NCBI GenBank assembly: GCA_016929775.1
Contig: JAFGIE010000231.1
Location: 1-18,806 of the forward strand
Source of the DNA: Anaerolineae bacterium
GTDB lineage: Bacteria; Chloroflexota; Anaerolineae; JAFGEY01
Direction: 5' to 3'
Length of the DNA stretch: 18,806 bases
Within the stretch, counting starts at the first letter, position 1. Each line of letters begins with the position of its first letter. Below are positions 6,802 to 14,913 of this stretch, one piece after another. The notes beneath the pieces are model-generated. The model was not told the DNA's origin and did not search any database. It saw nothing but the letters and a program-made list of their open reading frames with translations. The position numbers and the translations under genes were made by a program.

Positions 6802-7767
6802 ATGCAGATCCCACTCTTGTTCGGGCCCTACGGCAGCGGCGCACTGGCGCACGCCAAGGCGCTCCTTGCGCACGGCGCCAACGCGATCTGGTTCCACGGG
6901 TTCAACGCGGCGGCGTTCGAGACCTGTGCGCGAGAGGGCCTGATCCCGTGCGTCGAGTTCAAGACCTTCCGCGCTGATTTCGACACACACCCCGAGCTGA
7001 TCCCGATCGGCGCCGATGGCGCGCCGATCCGCTACGGGCGCCTGGTACAGGGGGTCTGTCTCTCAAACGAGGCCTTCCTCGAGGAGACGGAGGCGCACCT
7101 GTTGGAGGGCGTGCGCACCTACCAGCCCGGCGGGATCTGGCTCGACTACCTGACCTACGCGGGTTGGTTCGAGACGCCGCAGCCCGACCTGCAGGAGAGC
7201 TGCTTCTGCCCGCGCTGCATCGCCGATTTCTGCGCGTCAACCGGGATCGACGCCACGACGCCGGCGGCGATCCTGGCACAACACGGCGCGGCGTGGACGG
7301 CGCACAAGTGCGCCCGAATCGCCGCCTTTGGCGCGCACTATGCCGCCCTGATCCGGGCGCACCTGCCGAACTGCGTCGTGGGGTCGTACATGTGCCCCTG
7401 GACGCCCGACGAGTACGACGGCGCCCTGCGGCGCATCTTTGCCCAGGACTATGCCTTGCTCGCGCCCGCGATCGACGTCTTTACGCCCCTGATCTATGCA
7501 CACAAGAGCGGGCGCGCGCCTGCGTGGGCCCGGACGCTGCTCGAGGCCTCGCCCGCTTTCGTGCCGCCCGACCACAAGATGCAGCTGATCCTGGACGTGC
7601 TCGACTATCCGGCGAGCCTGCAGGCGACCGCCGCCTCGCGTGTGCCCTCGTGGGGCGTGCAGCTCTTTGGCGGAGCGGAGGTCTTTGCCGATCCGGCGCG
7701 CGCGCGCATCTTCCACGCACAGGTGTCGCGCATCCGGGACGCGATCGCAACCGGGCAGAGACCGTGA
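6802..7767 (+). CDS. Putative TIM-barrel glycoside-hydrolase-like protein
   Basis: A 321-aa soluble protein that looks like a hypothetical glycosyl-hydrolase (GHL-type) TIM barrel. The strand-end motif GIWLDYLTYAGWFE at residues 111-124 is typical, with Asp115 a plausible catalytic acid. It is followed by CFCPRCIADF (134-143), a Cys cluster seen after this strand in GHL families. IDVFTPLIYAHKSG (224-237) and the GVQLFGGAEVF region (285-295) resemble later barrel strands. No signal peptide is present, so it should act inside the cell. The start is the ATG at 6802 behind GGAGGG. It converges on the DRL/DUF4432/Asp-box operon, separated by only 78 nt, and may act in the same sugar pathway. Exact family and substrate are not determinable; the enzymatic assignment is moderate. 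Confidence 0.75.
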   Translation: MQIPLLFGPYGSGALAHAKALLAHGANAIWFHGFNAAAFETCAREGLIPCVEFKTFRADFDTHPELIPIGADGAPIRYGRLVQGVCLSNEAFLEETEAHLLEGVRTYQPGGIWLDYLTYAGWFETPQPDLQESCFCPRCIADFCASTGIDATTPAAILAQHGAAWTAHKCARIAAFGAHYAALIRAHLPNCVVGSYMCPWTPDEYDGALRRIFAQDYALLAPAIDVFTPLIYAHKSGRAPAWARTLLEASPAFVPPDHKMQLILDVLDYPASLQATAASRVPSWGVQLFGGAEVFADPARARIFHAQVSRIRDAIATGQRP

Positions 7768-7845
7768 TGCGAGTGCGCCCCACGACCCAGTTGCGCGCGC
7801 GGACCAAGTGATACAGAAGGCGTGCAGCCCGCCCTGCCATCGCTT

Positions 7846-9180
7846 TCAGGAGGGTGGACGGAGCGACCAGACGACCGAGCCCGGCGCCTGCGCGACCATG
7901 TCGTACCGCAGCCGCGTGCCGGCGGGCACGTCGTGCCGCAGGCGCACGCCCGCCGCAAGACCGACCGGCAGCTCGCCACGCGCCGCGGCGCCGCCGGCAG
8001 GGACGGCGATCCCGGCGACGTCCGCTGTGCCGAGGCCCCCGAGTGACGTCCCGGCGCGGAGGTCGACCTTGGCGACGGCGACCACCTCGACCCTGCGCTC
8101 CACCGCTGGCGCCGCAGTCGGGGCGCCCTCGAGGACGGCGCGGCAGATCGACCACGGGGTCTCGACCCCGACCAGGTGATTTGGGCGGTAGAGCAGCGCG
8201 TGTGTGCCGTCGGGGCTGGTGACGACGCCTTTGCCCGCCATGACCGCCATACCCCGCGCCGCGCCGCAGGTCACCACCGCCCACACGCCGCCGCCCAGGC
8301 GGGGTTCGAGGGTCACGCCCGCCGGCGAGCGGTTGTTCACATAGTCGACCATGCCGCTTCGGTCCAGGATCCCGCCACACGCCGCCGGGCGCAGGACGCC
8401 CGGCATCTCCTCCAGCCGGAGTGCGCAGCCATGCATGCCGGGCACGTCGACGGTCAGTGCTGCGGCATTGGCTGCACTCGCCATCTCGATCTGGGTCTTG
8501 GTCCCGTCGAGATAGGTGTACGTGCTCTTGGTCGGGTGAGGGGTCACGGCGAGGCGCGCGGCGGCGATCGCGTCAGGGTAGCGCACCGTCCACTTGCCGG
8601 CGCAGACCACCTCCAGCCCTAGGCAGCGCGCCCAGTCAACGAGGGTCACGATCAGGCTGGGCTGGTCGCCGTCAGCGAGAGAATAGACCACGCCCGCTGC
8701 ACGAGCGCGCGCCGCGAGCTGCGCGCCCGCGGTGACATCGGCTTCGACGTTGACCATGACCACGTGCACGCCATGTTCGATCGCACCCAGGGCAACGCGG
8801 CAGCCGACGTCGGGCTCTCCCGTACAGTCCACGACGACGTCGATGGGCGCACGCACGACCAGGTCCAGGTCGTCGACGATCGCGGGGCGACGGTGCTCGA
8901 TCAGGTGCGCCAGTGTGGCGAGGTTGCCGGGCTGCGCGACTGGATCGCGGTCCCAGCCGCTGGAGAGGTAGGCTGCGGCAGCACGCGCGAGGTCGAGGTC
9001 GCAGACGACGGCAGGCCACATCCCCGGGATCTGCACGAGCTGTGCGATCAGGGTCTCGCCATAGTCGCCCGTTCCGATCACGCCGACCCGGATCGGCCGA
9101 TCCTGCGCCGCACGCGCCTCGAGCGCCGCCAGAGTGCGGTTGCTGGCGCTGGCATGTCCCGCCAGCTGAGGACCGCTCAC
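7846..9180 (-). CDS. DRL-like NAD(P)-dependent oxidoreductase with SAF domain
   Basis: A 444-aa protein. Residues ~30-145 are a Rossmann domain (VGVIGTGDYGETL at 32-44; VVVDCTG at 115-121). The middle contains MVNVEADVTAG (142-152), GVVYSLADGDQP (163-174) and a homoserine-dehydrogenase-like catalytic region. Residues ~365-440 form a SAF/AFP-like domain (VDLRAGTSLGG; GLAAGVRLRHDVPAGTRLR). This arrangement is that of the DRL (DXR-like) family, named for Brucella/Bartonella enzymes that replace DXP reductoisomerase, but most members are uncharacterised and probably act on other sugars or sugar acids. The GTG start at 9180 follows GGAGG by 7 nt; a 61-residue upstream extension is rejected. It is the last gene of the operon, 95 nt after the DUF4432 gene. 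Its epimerase-like partner suggests a carbohydrate substrate rather than isoprenoid synthesis. Confidence 0.85.
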   Translation of the reverse strand: MSGPQLAGHASASNRTLAALEARAAQDRPIRVGVIGTGDYGETLIAQLVQIPGMWPAVVCDLDLARAAAAYLSSGWDRDPVAQPGNLATLAHLIEHRRPAIVDDLDLVVRAPIDVVVDCTGEPDVGCRVALGAIEHGVHVVMVNVEADVTAGAQLAARARAAGVVYSLADGDQPSLIVTLVDWARCLGLEVVCAGKWTVRYPDAIAAARLAVTPHPTKSTYTYLDGTKTQIEMASAANAAALTVDVPGMHGCALRLEEMPGVLRPAACGGILDRSGMVDYVNNRSPAGVTLEPRLGGGVWAVVTCGAARGMAVMAGKGVVTSPDGTHALLYRPNHLVGVETPWSICRAVLEGAPTAAPAVERRVEVVAVAKVDLRAGTSLGGLGTADVAGIAVPAGGAAARGELPVGLAAGVRLRHDVPAGTRLRYDMVAQAPGSVVWSLRPPS

Positions 9181-9275
9181 CGGTTCACCTCCTGACGGGA
9201 GGAAAGGCTGCCCCACTGCCGCTCGGCTCGGCTTGGCATGTCGCGCGACCGGGGCAAGGCGGACGATCTCGGCCC

Positions 9276-10367
9276 CTAATCGCCGACGATCTCGGCGATC
9301 GTGCTCTCGACCTCCGCCGCCCGCACCGCAGAGAGCGTACCGACCCGCAGCTCCATGTGCCACGTGTCGCCGCCCGGCAGCGTGACGATGTTCCCTTTGC
9401 GCTTTTCGGCGTGATAGCCCTCCGGTTCAGCGGTCGCGGGCAGGCACAGGCCCAGCGCATCCTGGTCTGGCGTACGGCAGATCCAGCGCACGCCGATCGG
9501 CAGTTCCTGAGGCCGGTGGGCCACATAGTCTGCGCAGCCGTCCGGATGGACCTGCATGCTGTGCGCCCAGCCCGCCGCATCGGCGAGGTAGTCGATGTTG
9601 AACACCACCTCGGGGTCGAACACCAGATCTGGGGCCAAGTAGTGGTGTTTCTCGGGGTGCTCGCCCAGTTCCTGCAGGAACTCGCGATATCCGGGCCCCG
9701 GGTGGACGTGCGACGGGATACTCCGGCGGACCCGGACGTGCTCGGGCGTGCAGGGCGCGCTGTACACCAGGCGCGCGTGGTTCACCGGGCAAAAGTTGAT
9801 GTGCGCCAGGTACATCAGCTCCATCGGCGTCCGCTTGAGATTGTGCACGTCGAGCGACACGTGGAGCAGGGACGACCCGGCGTAGAGCTTGACCAGGGGC
9901 TGTGCGACATAGTTGGTGCTAAAGGCGACCGTGTGCCTGTAGGCCCCCGAGAGGCCGATGTACGTCCCCGCCTTGTCCTCGCCGACGACGAGCCAGGCGC
10001 GCTGGTAGGGCGCATTCGGCAGCTCCCCGTGCAGGGGGTGGGTATCCTCGCCAGTGGGGACGCCCATCGCCGTCGCGCCACAGTGCAGCAAAAAGCCGCC
10101 ATAGGTCTGGAGATAGTCGCGCGTCGGCTGTGGCTGGTCGAACATCGAAACCATAGCCAGCAGACGCCCATCAAAGGCCGCACTCCAGATCTGCTGGCCC
10201 TGGAAGGGCAGCAGCACGAGCTGACCGTAGGCGTTGGCGAGCTCGACGCCACACACTCCGCTCTGATAGCGGAACGTCTTGGCGCAGAGCGCCCCATACT
10301 CAACCAGCACGCGCGCACGCCCAAACTGATCTGGCGTCAGGTGAATGATCGTCGGCGAACCTGCCAT
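9276..10367 (-). CDS. DUF4432 / aldose 1-epimerase-like protein
   Basis: A 363-aa protein resembling the DUF4432 group of galactose-mutarotase-like (supersandwich) proteins. It shows the running features of that group: QGQQIWSAAFDGR (residues ~56-68), the turn YGGFLLHCGA, HGELPNAPYQ (~113-122), and MELMYLAHINFCPV (~183-196). Such proteins bind or epimerise sugars, and DUF4432 members often sit beside sugar oxidoreductases and isomerases. No signal peptide is visible, so it is cytoplasmic. The ATG at 10367 follows AGGAGG by 7 nt. The gene sits 48 nt after the Asp-box gene and 95 nt before the DRL-like gene, consistent with one operon. Substrate and reaction are unknown; an anomerase/epimerase for the sugar handled by the DRL-like enzyme is the simplest inference. 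Confidence 0.87.
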   Translation of the reverse strand: MAGSPTIIHLTPDQFGRARVLVEYGALCAKTFRYQSGVCGVELANAYGQLVLLPFQGQQIWSAAFDGRLLAMVSMFDQPQPTRDYLQTYGGFLLHCGATAMGVPTGEDTHPLHGELPNAPYQRAWLVVGEDKAGTYIGLSGAYRHTVAFSTNYVAQPLVKLYAGSSLLHVSLDVHNLKRTPMELMYLAHINFCPVNHARLVYSAPCTPEHVRVRRSIPSHVHPGPGYREFLQELGEHPEKHHYLAPDLVFDPEVVFNIDYLADAAGWAHSMQVHPDGCADYVAHRPQELPIGVRWICRTPDQDALGLCLPATAEPEGYHAEKRKGNIVTLPGGDTWHMELRVGTLSAVRAAEVESTIAEIVGD

Positions 10368-10415
10368 CGGTAGACCTCCTTGCCTGCATTCGGACACGAA
10401 AAGTGCGGCGACCGT

Positions 10416-11405
10416 CTACTCGTACACTGCGGCGCAGCGCACGCCAGGGACGTCCGCCAGGATCCGGCGCCAGCGCATCGTAGAGAGCGGCGCTGACCAC
10501 AGTTCGCCATTCGACAGGACCGCCAACAGCTCGCTGCCATCGCGGGCAAAGCGCTCGACCATGTGCCTGTCCCACGGGGCGCCAAGCCCCTCCGCGGTCG
10601 CGTGCCAGGTCCTGCCCCCATCGTGTGAGGCCTCGATCCGCCCCCCGCGCGACACCCCGTCCGCTGGACCAAAGACCACGTGCGCCGGATCGTCGGGGTC
10701 CACCCACGCAGCGCGGCAGTAGCAGCGATAGACACAGCGCCACGTCGCGCCGCCATCGTCGGAACGGTAGAGCCCGCCCCCTGTCGCCGCGGTCACCCGA
10801 TCGGGCGACAAAGGATGCACGGCGATCGCGTGCACGTCGGGATGGATCATGCGTCCGTAGGGACGGTAGATGTCGGGATTGCCATCGCTGCCGTCGACCA
10901 GCTGCCACGTCTCCCCGCTGTCGGTCGAGCACAGGACCCCGCCGACCTCAACCGCGGCGTAGGCGCGTGCAGCATAGGCGCCCGTGCCGTGGATCGCAAA
11001 TCCACGCACACAGCCCGCGCGCGGCGAATAGGGCAGGGACCAACCGTGCGCGTCGCGCAGTTCTTCGACCTCGGGACAGGACACCCATGATGTCCCCCCG
11101 TTGCGCGAGACATAGATCCCGGCAGGTTCAGTCCCCGCCAGCACGAAAGCCAGGCAGTCGACCGGACGCGCCATCCAACGCACGCGGCGGATGGTCAGGT
11201 TGGCGCTGGCTTCGCGCCACGTTGCGCCGTCGTCGTCGGAGCGATAGACGCCGTCGGCAGTGCCCGCCAGGACCAGGCCCTCGCAGGCAACGACGCTGCT
11301 CACGCTGCGCCCCGCCAAGCCGCGCCGCGCCACGCGCCACGCGCCATCCGCCCGCTCTGCGATGAACAGTCCATCTTGAGACGCTACATACAGATGCTCG
11401 CCCAT
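10416..11405 (-). CDS. Asp-box (BNR) beta-propeller protein, cytoplasmic
   Basis: A 329-aa protein built of propeller repeats. Five Asp-box motifs of the S-x-D/N-x-G-x-T/S-W type occur at residues 56-63 (SDDDGATW), 100-107 (SRNGGTSW), 160-167 (STDSGETW), 215-222 (SDDGGATW) and 260-267 (SHDGGRTW). This fits a sialidase-like or photosystem-stability-factor-like propeller. The sialidase FRIP motif and catalytic residues are not evident, so I do not call an enzyme. The start at 11405 is chosen because the promoter -10 lies at 11461-11466; a longer frame to 11489, whose N-terminus is mildly hydrophobic, would begin upstream of the transcription start. No signal peptide remains, unusual for an Asp-box protein. 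The ribosome site is modest (AGGGATGG). It is the first gene of the minus-strand sugar operon. Confidence 0.85.
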   Translation of the reverse strand: MGEHLYVASQDGLFIAERADGAWRVARRGLAGRSVSSVVACEGLVLAGTADGVYRSDDDGATWREASANLTIRRVRWMARPVDCLAFVLAGTEPAGIYVSRNGGTSWVSCPEVEELRDAHGWSLPYSPRAGCVRGFAIHGTGAYAARAYAAVEVGGVLCSTDSGETWQLVDGSDGNPDIYRPYGRMIHPDVHAIAVHPLSPDRVTAATGGGLYRSDDGGATWRCVYRCYCRAAWVDPDDPAHVVFGPADGVSRGGRIEASHDGGRTWHATAEGLGAPWDRHMVERFARDGSELLAVLSNGELWSAPLSTMRWRRILADVPGVRCAAVYE

Positions 11406-11460
11406 ACGCCATCCCTTGTCTCGCCCGCGTGCGCATGCGGCTGTCCACGCGCACATCTTT

Positions 11461-11489
11461 ACGATAGCACAGAACCCCAGGGCTGTCAA
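11461..11489 (-). promoter_or_regulatory. Promoter of the Asp-box/DUF4432/DRL-like operon
   Basis: On the minus strand TTGACA (11489-11484) and TATCGT (11466-11461) are separated by 17 bp, and TGC precedes the -10 (extended -10). The start would be near 11454, giving a leader of about 50 nt before the ATG at 11405. Confidence 0.75.
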
Positions 11490-11509
11490 AGGCGCCCCCG
11501 TCCGGGTGA

Positions 11510-11539
11510 TTGGACAGATCGATGCCTCTCTAGTAGAAT
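11510..11539 (+). promoter_or_regulatory. Promoter of the histidine kinase gene
   Basis: TTGGAC at 11510-11515 and TAGAAT at 11534-11539 are 18 bp apart. The start would be near 11546 with a leader of about 90 nt. The divergent minus-strand promoter lies only 20 bp away, so shared control of the two is possible. Confidence 0.6.
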
Positions 11540-11635
11540 GGACGCGTCGTGATCGTCGCCGATCGACTCGGGCAACTGTGTCTCTTGGGCGTATGGCAGG
11601 GCAGATCGACGACGTGACTTGCCTGGAGGTACATC

Positions 11636-13615
11636 ATGCACCACTTCTTGTCTTCCTTGCTCGGAGGGCGACTGCGGACCATGCTCGTGATCTCGTTCTC
11701 GACGATCGCGGCGCTGACGATCGGCATCGGCGCCGTGGCGACGTCGCGGACGATCACCGACTACCTGGCGGAGGCAGCCGATCAGCGCGTCGCGCGCGAC
11801 ATGGATCTAGCGGTGGTCTTTTACCGCACGCGCGAGGAACAGATCGGGCGTGTTGCGGACCGGCTCGCAAATCGGCCCGCGATCCGCGCCAACCTGGGAG
11901 AGGCGGCGCGCGGGGACGTGGGCCCAATCGCCGCGATCGACGCAGAAGTAGAGAACGAGCTCTCGGTCGAACCCGCGGTCCGCAACCAGTTGATCCTGGT
12001 CCTGGACCGTGAGGGCGGGATCGTGACCGGGCAGCTCGCGTTCCAAGACGGGCAGGTGTCGATCGCGCACCGCGCGGGGAGTTGGGCCGGGCTGCCGATC
12101 GTCGAGGCGGCATCCGCGCGCAGGACGTCTCTTGTCGCCACCGAGGTGGTGCCCGCAGCGTACCTGGCGCCCGTGGGGTTGGCTGAGCAGGCACGCCTGA
12201 CGATCGTCGAGACCCCCAAGGCGGCGCCCGAGCTCTACGATCCCCGGGAAGGGAGCGCGGGGCTGACGCTCTTGGCTGCCGCGCCCGTCCTCGACGAGGA
12301 CGGCGAGATCGTGGGCACCGCCGTGGTGCTGCACCTCTTTAACAATGACTTCTCGCTGGTCGACCAGGTCAAGCAGGTAGCTGGCGTCGACACGGCGACG
12401 ATCTTTTTCGGGGGGCTGCGCGTCTCGACCAACGTGCTGGACGAGCAGGGCGAACGCGCGATCGGCACCCGCATCTCACAAGAGGTGGGCGATCAAGTCC
12501 TCCGACAAGGGCGAACATACCCCGGGCGCGCATACGTGGTCAGCGAGTGGTTCCTCACGCGCTACGTCCCCTTGCGCGATCACGAGGGAAAGGTGGTCGG
12601 CAGCCTCTACGTGGGCGCGCGCGAGGCAGCGTTCCAGGCGCTGGTGCAGACCTTTGTGGCGCGCGTGATCTATATCGCGATCGGCACAGTGGCCCTGGCA
12701 GCGGTGTTGGCCCTGCTCATGTCGACTGCGATCGCGCGCCCGATCGCCGACCTGGTGGAAGCGCACCAACGGCTGGCGGGGGGCGAGATGGCGGTGCGCG
12801 TGGCGCCGCGCCCGGGCAGCGGCGAGCTGGCGACCCTGACCAGGTCCTTCAACGCGATGGCGGAGACACTGCAGTCCACCCAAGAGCAGCTGCTGCAGAA
12901 GGAAAAGCTGGCTTCGGTGGGCCAACTCGCCGCAGGCGTGGCGCACGAGATCAACAACCCGCTGGGTACGATCATGCTCCTCTCGGACGTCCTCTACAAG
13001 GAAACCGCCGAAAGCGATCCGAACCGGCAGGACCTGGAGATGATCGCCGAGCAAGCGCGCCGCTGCAAAGGGATCGTCTTTGACCTGCTCAGCTTTGCGC
13101 GCCAGAACCGCGTCATGGCCCAACGGACCGACGTGAACCAGCTCGTTGAGACGGTGATCGCCGAAGAGTCTCCCAAAGAGATCTATCAGGGCATCCGCAT
13201 CGTGCAAGAGTTGGGCGCGCACATGCCGATCATCCAGGCGGACCCGGACCAGCTGCGGCAGTGCCTGGTGAACCTGATGACCAATGCTGCAGACGCGATG
13301 GCGACAGGCGGCGGTGGGACACTGACGGTCAGTACCCGCAGGGCCAACGTGGGATACGTCGAGATCAGCGTCTCAGATACGGGCACAGGCATGTCGGAGG
13401 AGGTGCAGTCCAACCTGTTCACGCCCTTCTACACCACCAAGCCGCCCGGCAAGGGAACCGGGCTGGGCCTGTCGATCATCTATGGCATCGTCAAGATGCA
13501 TCGCGGCGACATCCGCGTGTGGAGCGAGGAGGGCAAGGGCTCGCGCTTTAGCGTGACCTTGCCGATCCGGCTGCCCGAGCTGGAGCAGATCGGCGCAGGA
13601 GAGAGCATTGGGTGA
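11636..13615 (+). CDS. Membrane sensor histidine kinase (Cache-HAMP-HisKA-HATPase)
   Basis: A 659-aa kinase. The first membrane helix is at ~16-36 and the second at ~338-362. Between them lie about 300 extracytoplasmic residues that look like a double Cache sensor; the membrane-proximal half (GVDTATIFFGG to GSLYVG, ~250-327) matches the sCache_3 type. HAMP follows at ~363-415, then HisKA with the phosphoacceptor His437 in VAHEINNPLG. The ATPase domain has the N box (NLMTNAADAM, Asn550), the G1 box DTGTGM (581-586), the F region and GKGTGLGLS (605-613), all intact. It should autophosphorylate on sensing an outside ligand. GGAGG stands 6 nt before the ATG. No response regulator adjoins it; the only one in the window is 4.6 kb away on the other strand. 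The MscS-ParB gene starts 10 nt after its stop, implying co-transcription. Confidence 0.95.
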   Translation: MHHFLSSLLGGRLRTMLVISFSTIAALTIGIGAVATSRTITDYLAEAADQRVARDMDLAVVFYRTREEQIGRVADRLANRPAIRANLGEAARGDVGPIAAIDAEVENELSVEPAVRNQLILVLDREGGIVTGQLAFQDGQVSIAHRAGSWAGLPIVEAASARRTSLVATEVVPAAYLAPVGLAEQARLTIVETPKAAPELYDPREGSAGLTLLAAAPVLDEDGEIVGTAVVLHLFNNDFSLVDQVKQVAGVDTATIFFGGLRVSTNVLDEQGERAIGTRISQEVGDQVLRQGRTYPGRAYVVSEWFLTRYVPLRDHEGKVVGSLYVGAREAAFQALVQTFVARVIYIAIGTVALAAVLALLMSTAIARPIADLVEAHQRLAGGEMAVRVAPRPGSGELATLTRSFNAMAETLQSTQEQLLQKEKLASVGQLAAGVAHEINNPLGTIMLLSDVLYKETAESDPNRQDLEMIAEQARRCKGIVFDLLSFARQNRVMAQRTDVNQLVETVIAEESPKEIYQGIRIVQELGAHMPIIQADPDQLRQCLVNLMTNAADAMATGGGGTLTVSTRRANVGYVEISVSDTGTGMSEEVQSNLFTPFYTTKPPGKGTGLGLSIIYGIVKMHRGDIRVWSEEGKGSRFSVTLPIRLPELEQIGAGESIG

Positions 13616-13625
13616 GCGAGGAAGC

Positions 13626-14831
13626 ATGAAGCTTGTACGGAACATCCTGTGGTTGGCGATCTGGGGCGTGGTTGCAGGGACGTTCGGCGTCCTCCACGGG
13701 CTCGGCTACCCGTTGTACGCGTGGCCCGGAGGCCTGTCGCTGAGCATGACGGCGATGATCATCGCGGCGACGATGGCGGGCTACCACCTGGGCGTGCTGA
13801 CGATCAAGGGCACGATCCGGGCGCGGCGCGGCGCACCCGGCGAGGTACAGATGCTCTCCGGCTTGCTGCGCGTCGTCGCCGGGATAGCGATCATCGCCGC
13901 CTTGCTCGCCCTGTTCGGGCAGCTCCAGACGGTGGGCACGGCGTTGGGCGCGTTCAGCGGGCTGCTGCTCGGTTGGTCGCTGCAGTCGCCGGTCAGCGGC
14001 ATGGCGGCATGGGTCATGATCTCGCTCAAACGCCCCTTCCGCGTCGGGGACAGGGTCCAGCTCCCATCGCTGGGACTGGTCGGCGACGTGGTGAACATCG
14101 GCCCCATGTACACCGAGCTCAACCAGGTAGGCGGCGCGGTGGGGAGCGAAGAAGCGGTGGGGCGCCCGATCCTGATCCCCAACGCCATGCTGTTCAGCCA
14201 GGTGGTGATCAACTATACCGCACGGCAAGATGCGGCGTTCATCCTCGACGAGGTGGTCGTACGGATCACGTACGACACGGACTGGGACGAGGCGGAGCGC
14301 ATCCTGCTCACGGCAGCGCGCGAGGTCACGGGCGACATCATCGCCCAGACGGGGCAGCAGCCCTACGTCCGCTCGGACATGTACGACTATGGCGTCTACC
14401 TGCGCCTGCGCTACACGACCAAGGCGACCGACCGTCCCCGGATCACGTACGAGATCATCAAGCGCATCTTTCAGGAATTCCAGCGCAGCGCGCGCGTCGA
14501 CTTTGCGATCCCGTTCGTCTACTCGTTCCGCAAGGGCGTCCAGGCCACAGCACGCTACGACGAGGCCGATCTGGACCGGCCCACGGTCGACGTACGGCTC
14601 AGCGAGATCGTGATGAGCGAGGACGAGCGCAGGCTGTTCCTCGACAACGAAGAAGACATCGCCGAGCTTGCCGACCGGATCAAGGTCGAGGGGTTGATCC
14701 AGCCCGTAGTGCTGAGCCAAGTCAGCGAGGGCCAGTACCGGATCGTCGCCGGGCACCAGCGGGTCGAGGCGTGCAAGCGGCTCGGCTGGCGGAGCGTGCC
14801 GGCGATCGTGCGGGGAAAAGGTCACAGCTAG
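13626..14831 (+). CDS. MscS-type mechanosensitive channel fused to a ParB-like N-terminal domain
   Basis: A 401-aa protein with an unusual fusion. Hydrophobic helices lie at ~6-28, ~38-60 and ~80-98, followed by the Gly/Ala-rich pore helix TM3 (~101-132). The MscS beta domain starts with RPFRVGDRVQL (136-146) and GLVGDVVNIGPMYTEL (150-165), then IPNAMLFSQVVINYTAR (184-200). An alpha/beta vestibule follows to ~300. After a charged linker, residues ~341-397 are a ParB/Spo0J N-terminal domain: IAELADRIKVEGLIQPVVL (box I) and YRIVAGHQRVEACKRLGW (box II, equivalent of GERRxRA). The fourth position Arg (R379) is kept; the third and sixth are Gln and Glu. The domain would face the cytoplasm at the channel exit. 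The ATG at 13626 follows GCGAGGA; a TTG at 13608 is less likely. The channel would release solutes on hypo-osmotic shock. The role of the ParB domain is unknown. Confidence 0.9.
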   Translation: MKLVRNILWLAIWGVVAGTFGVLHGLGYPLYAWPGGLSLSMTAMIIAATMAGYHLGVLTIKGTIRARRGAPGEVQMLSGLLRVVAGIAIIAALLALFGQLQTVGTALGAFSGLLLGWSLQSPVSGMAAWVMISLKRPFRVGDRVQLPSLGLVGDVVNIGPMYTELNQVGGAVGSEEAVGRPILIPNAMLFSQVVINYTARQDAAFILDEVVVRITYDTDWDEAERILLTAAREVTGDIIAQTGQQPYVRSDMYDYGVYLRLRYTTKATDRPRITYEIIKRIFQEFQRSARVDFAIPFVYSFRKGVQATARYDEADLDRPTVDVRLSEIVMSEDERRLFLDNEEDIAELADRIKVEGLIQPVVLSQVSEGQYRIVAGHQRVEACKRLGWRSVPAIVRGKGHS

Positions 14832-14913
14832 GTTCCGCCCAACGCCGGCAAGCGGTGGCAATGAGCGAGGCAGGCGCGACCACTTGTCTGGGACAATACG
14901 CAGCAGAGGGGAT

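Noticed and set aside
8913..10373. Long plus-strand open frame opposite the DRL-like and DUF4432 genes (486 codons)
   Set aside because: It spans two recognised minus-strand genes and their gap, with low-complexity Arg/His/Val composition and no motif.
10416..11405. Calling the Asp-box protein a sialidase
   Set aside because: Asp boxes alone mark a propeller fold; the sialidase FRIP motif and catalytic triad are not visible.
14884..14896. TTGTC-tgg-GACAA inverted repeat before the DHH gene as an operator
   Set aside because: Arms are only 5 bp and no promoter boxes accompany it; too weak to list as a site.
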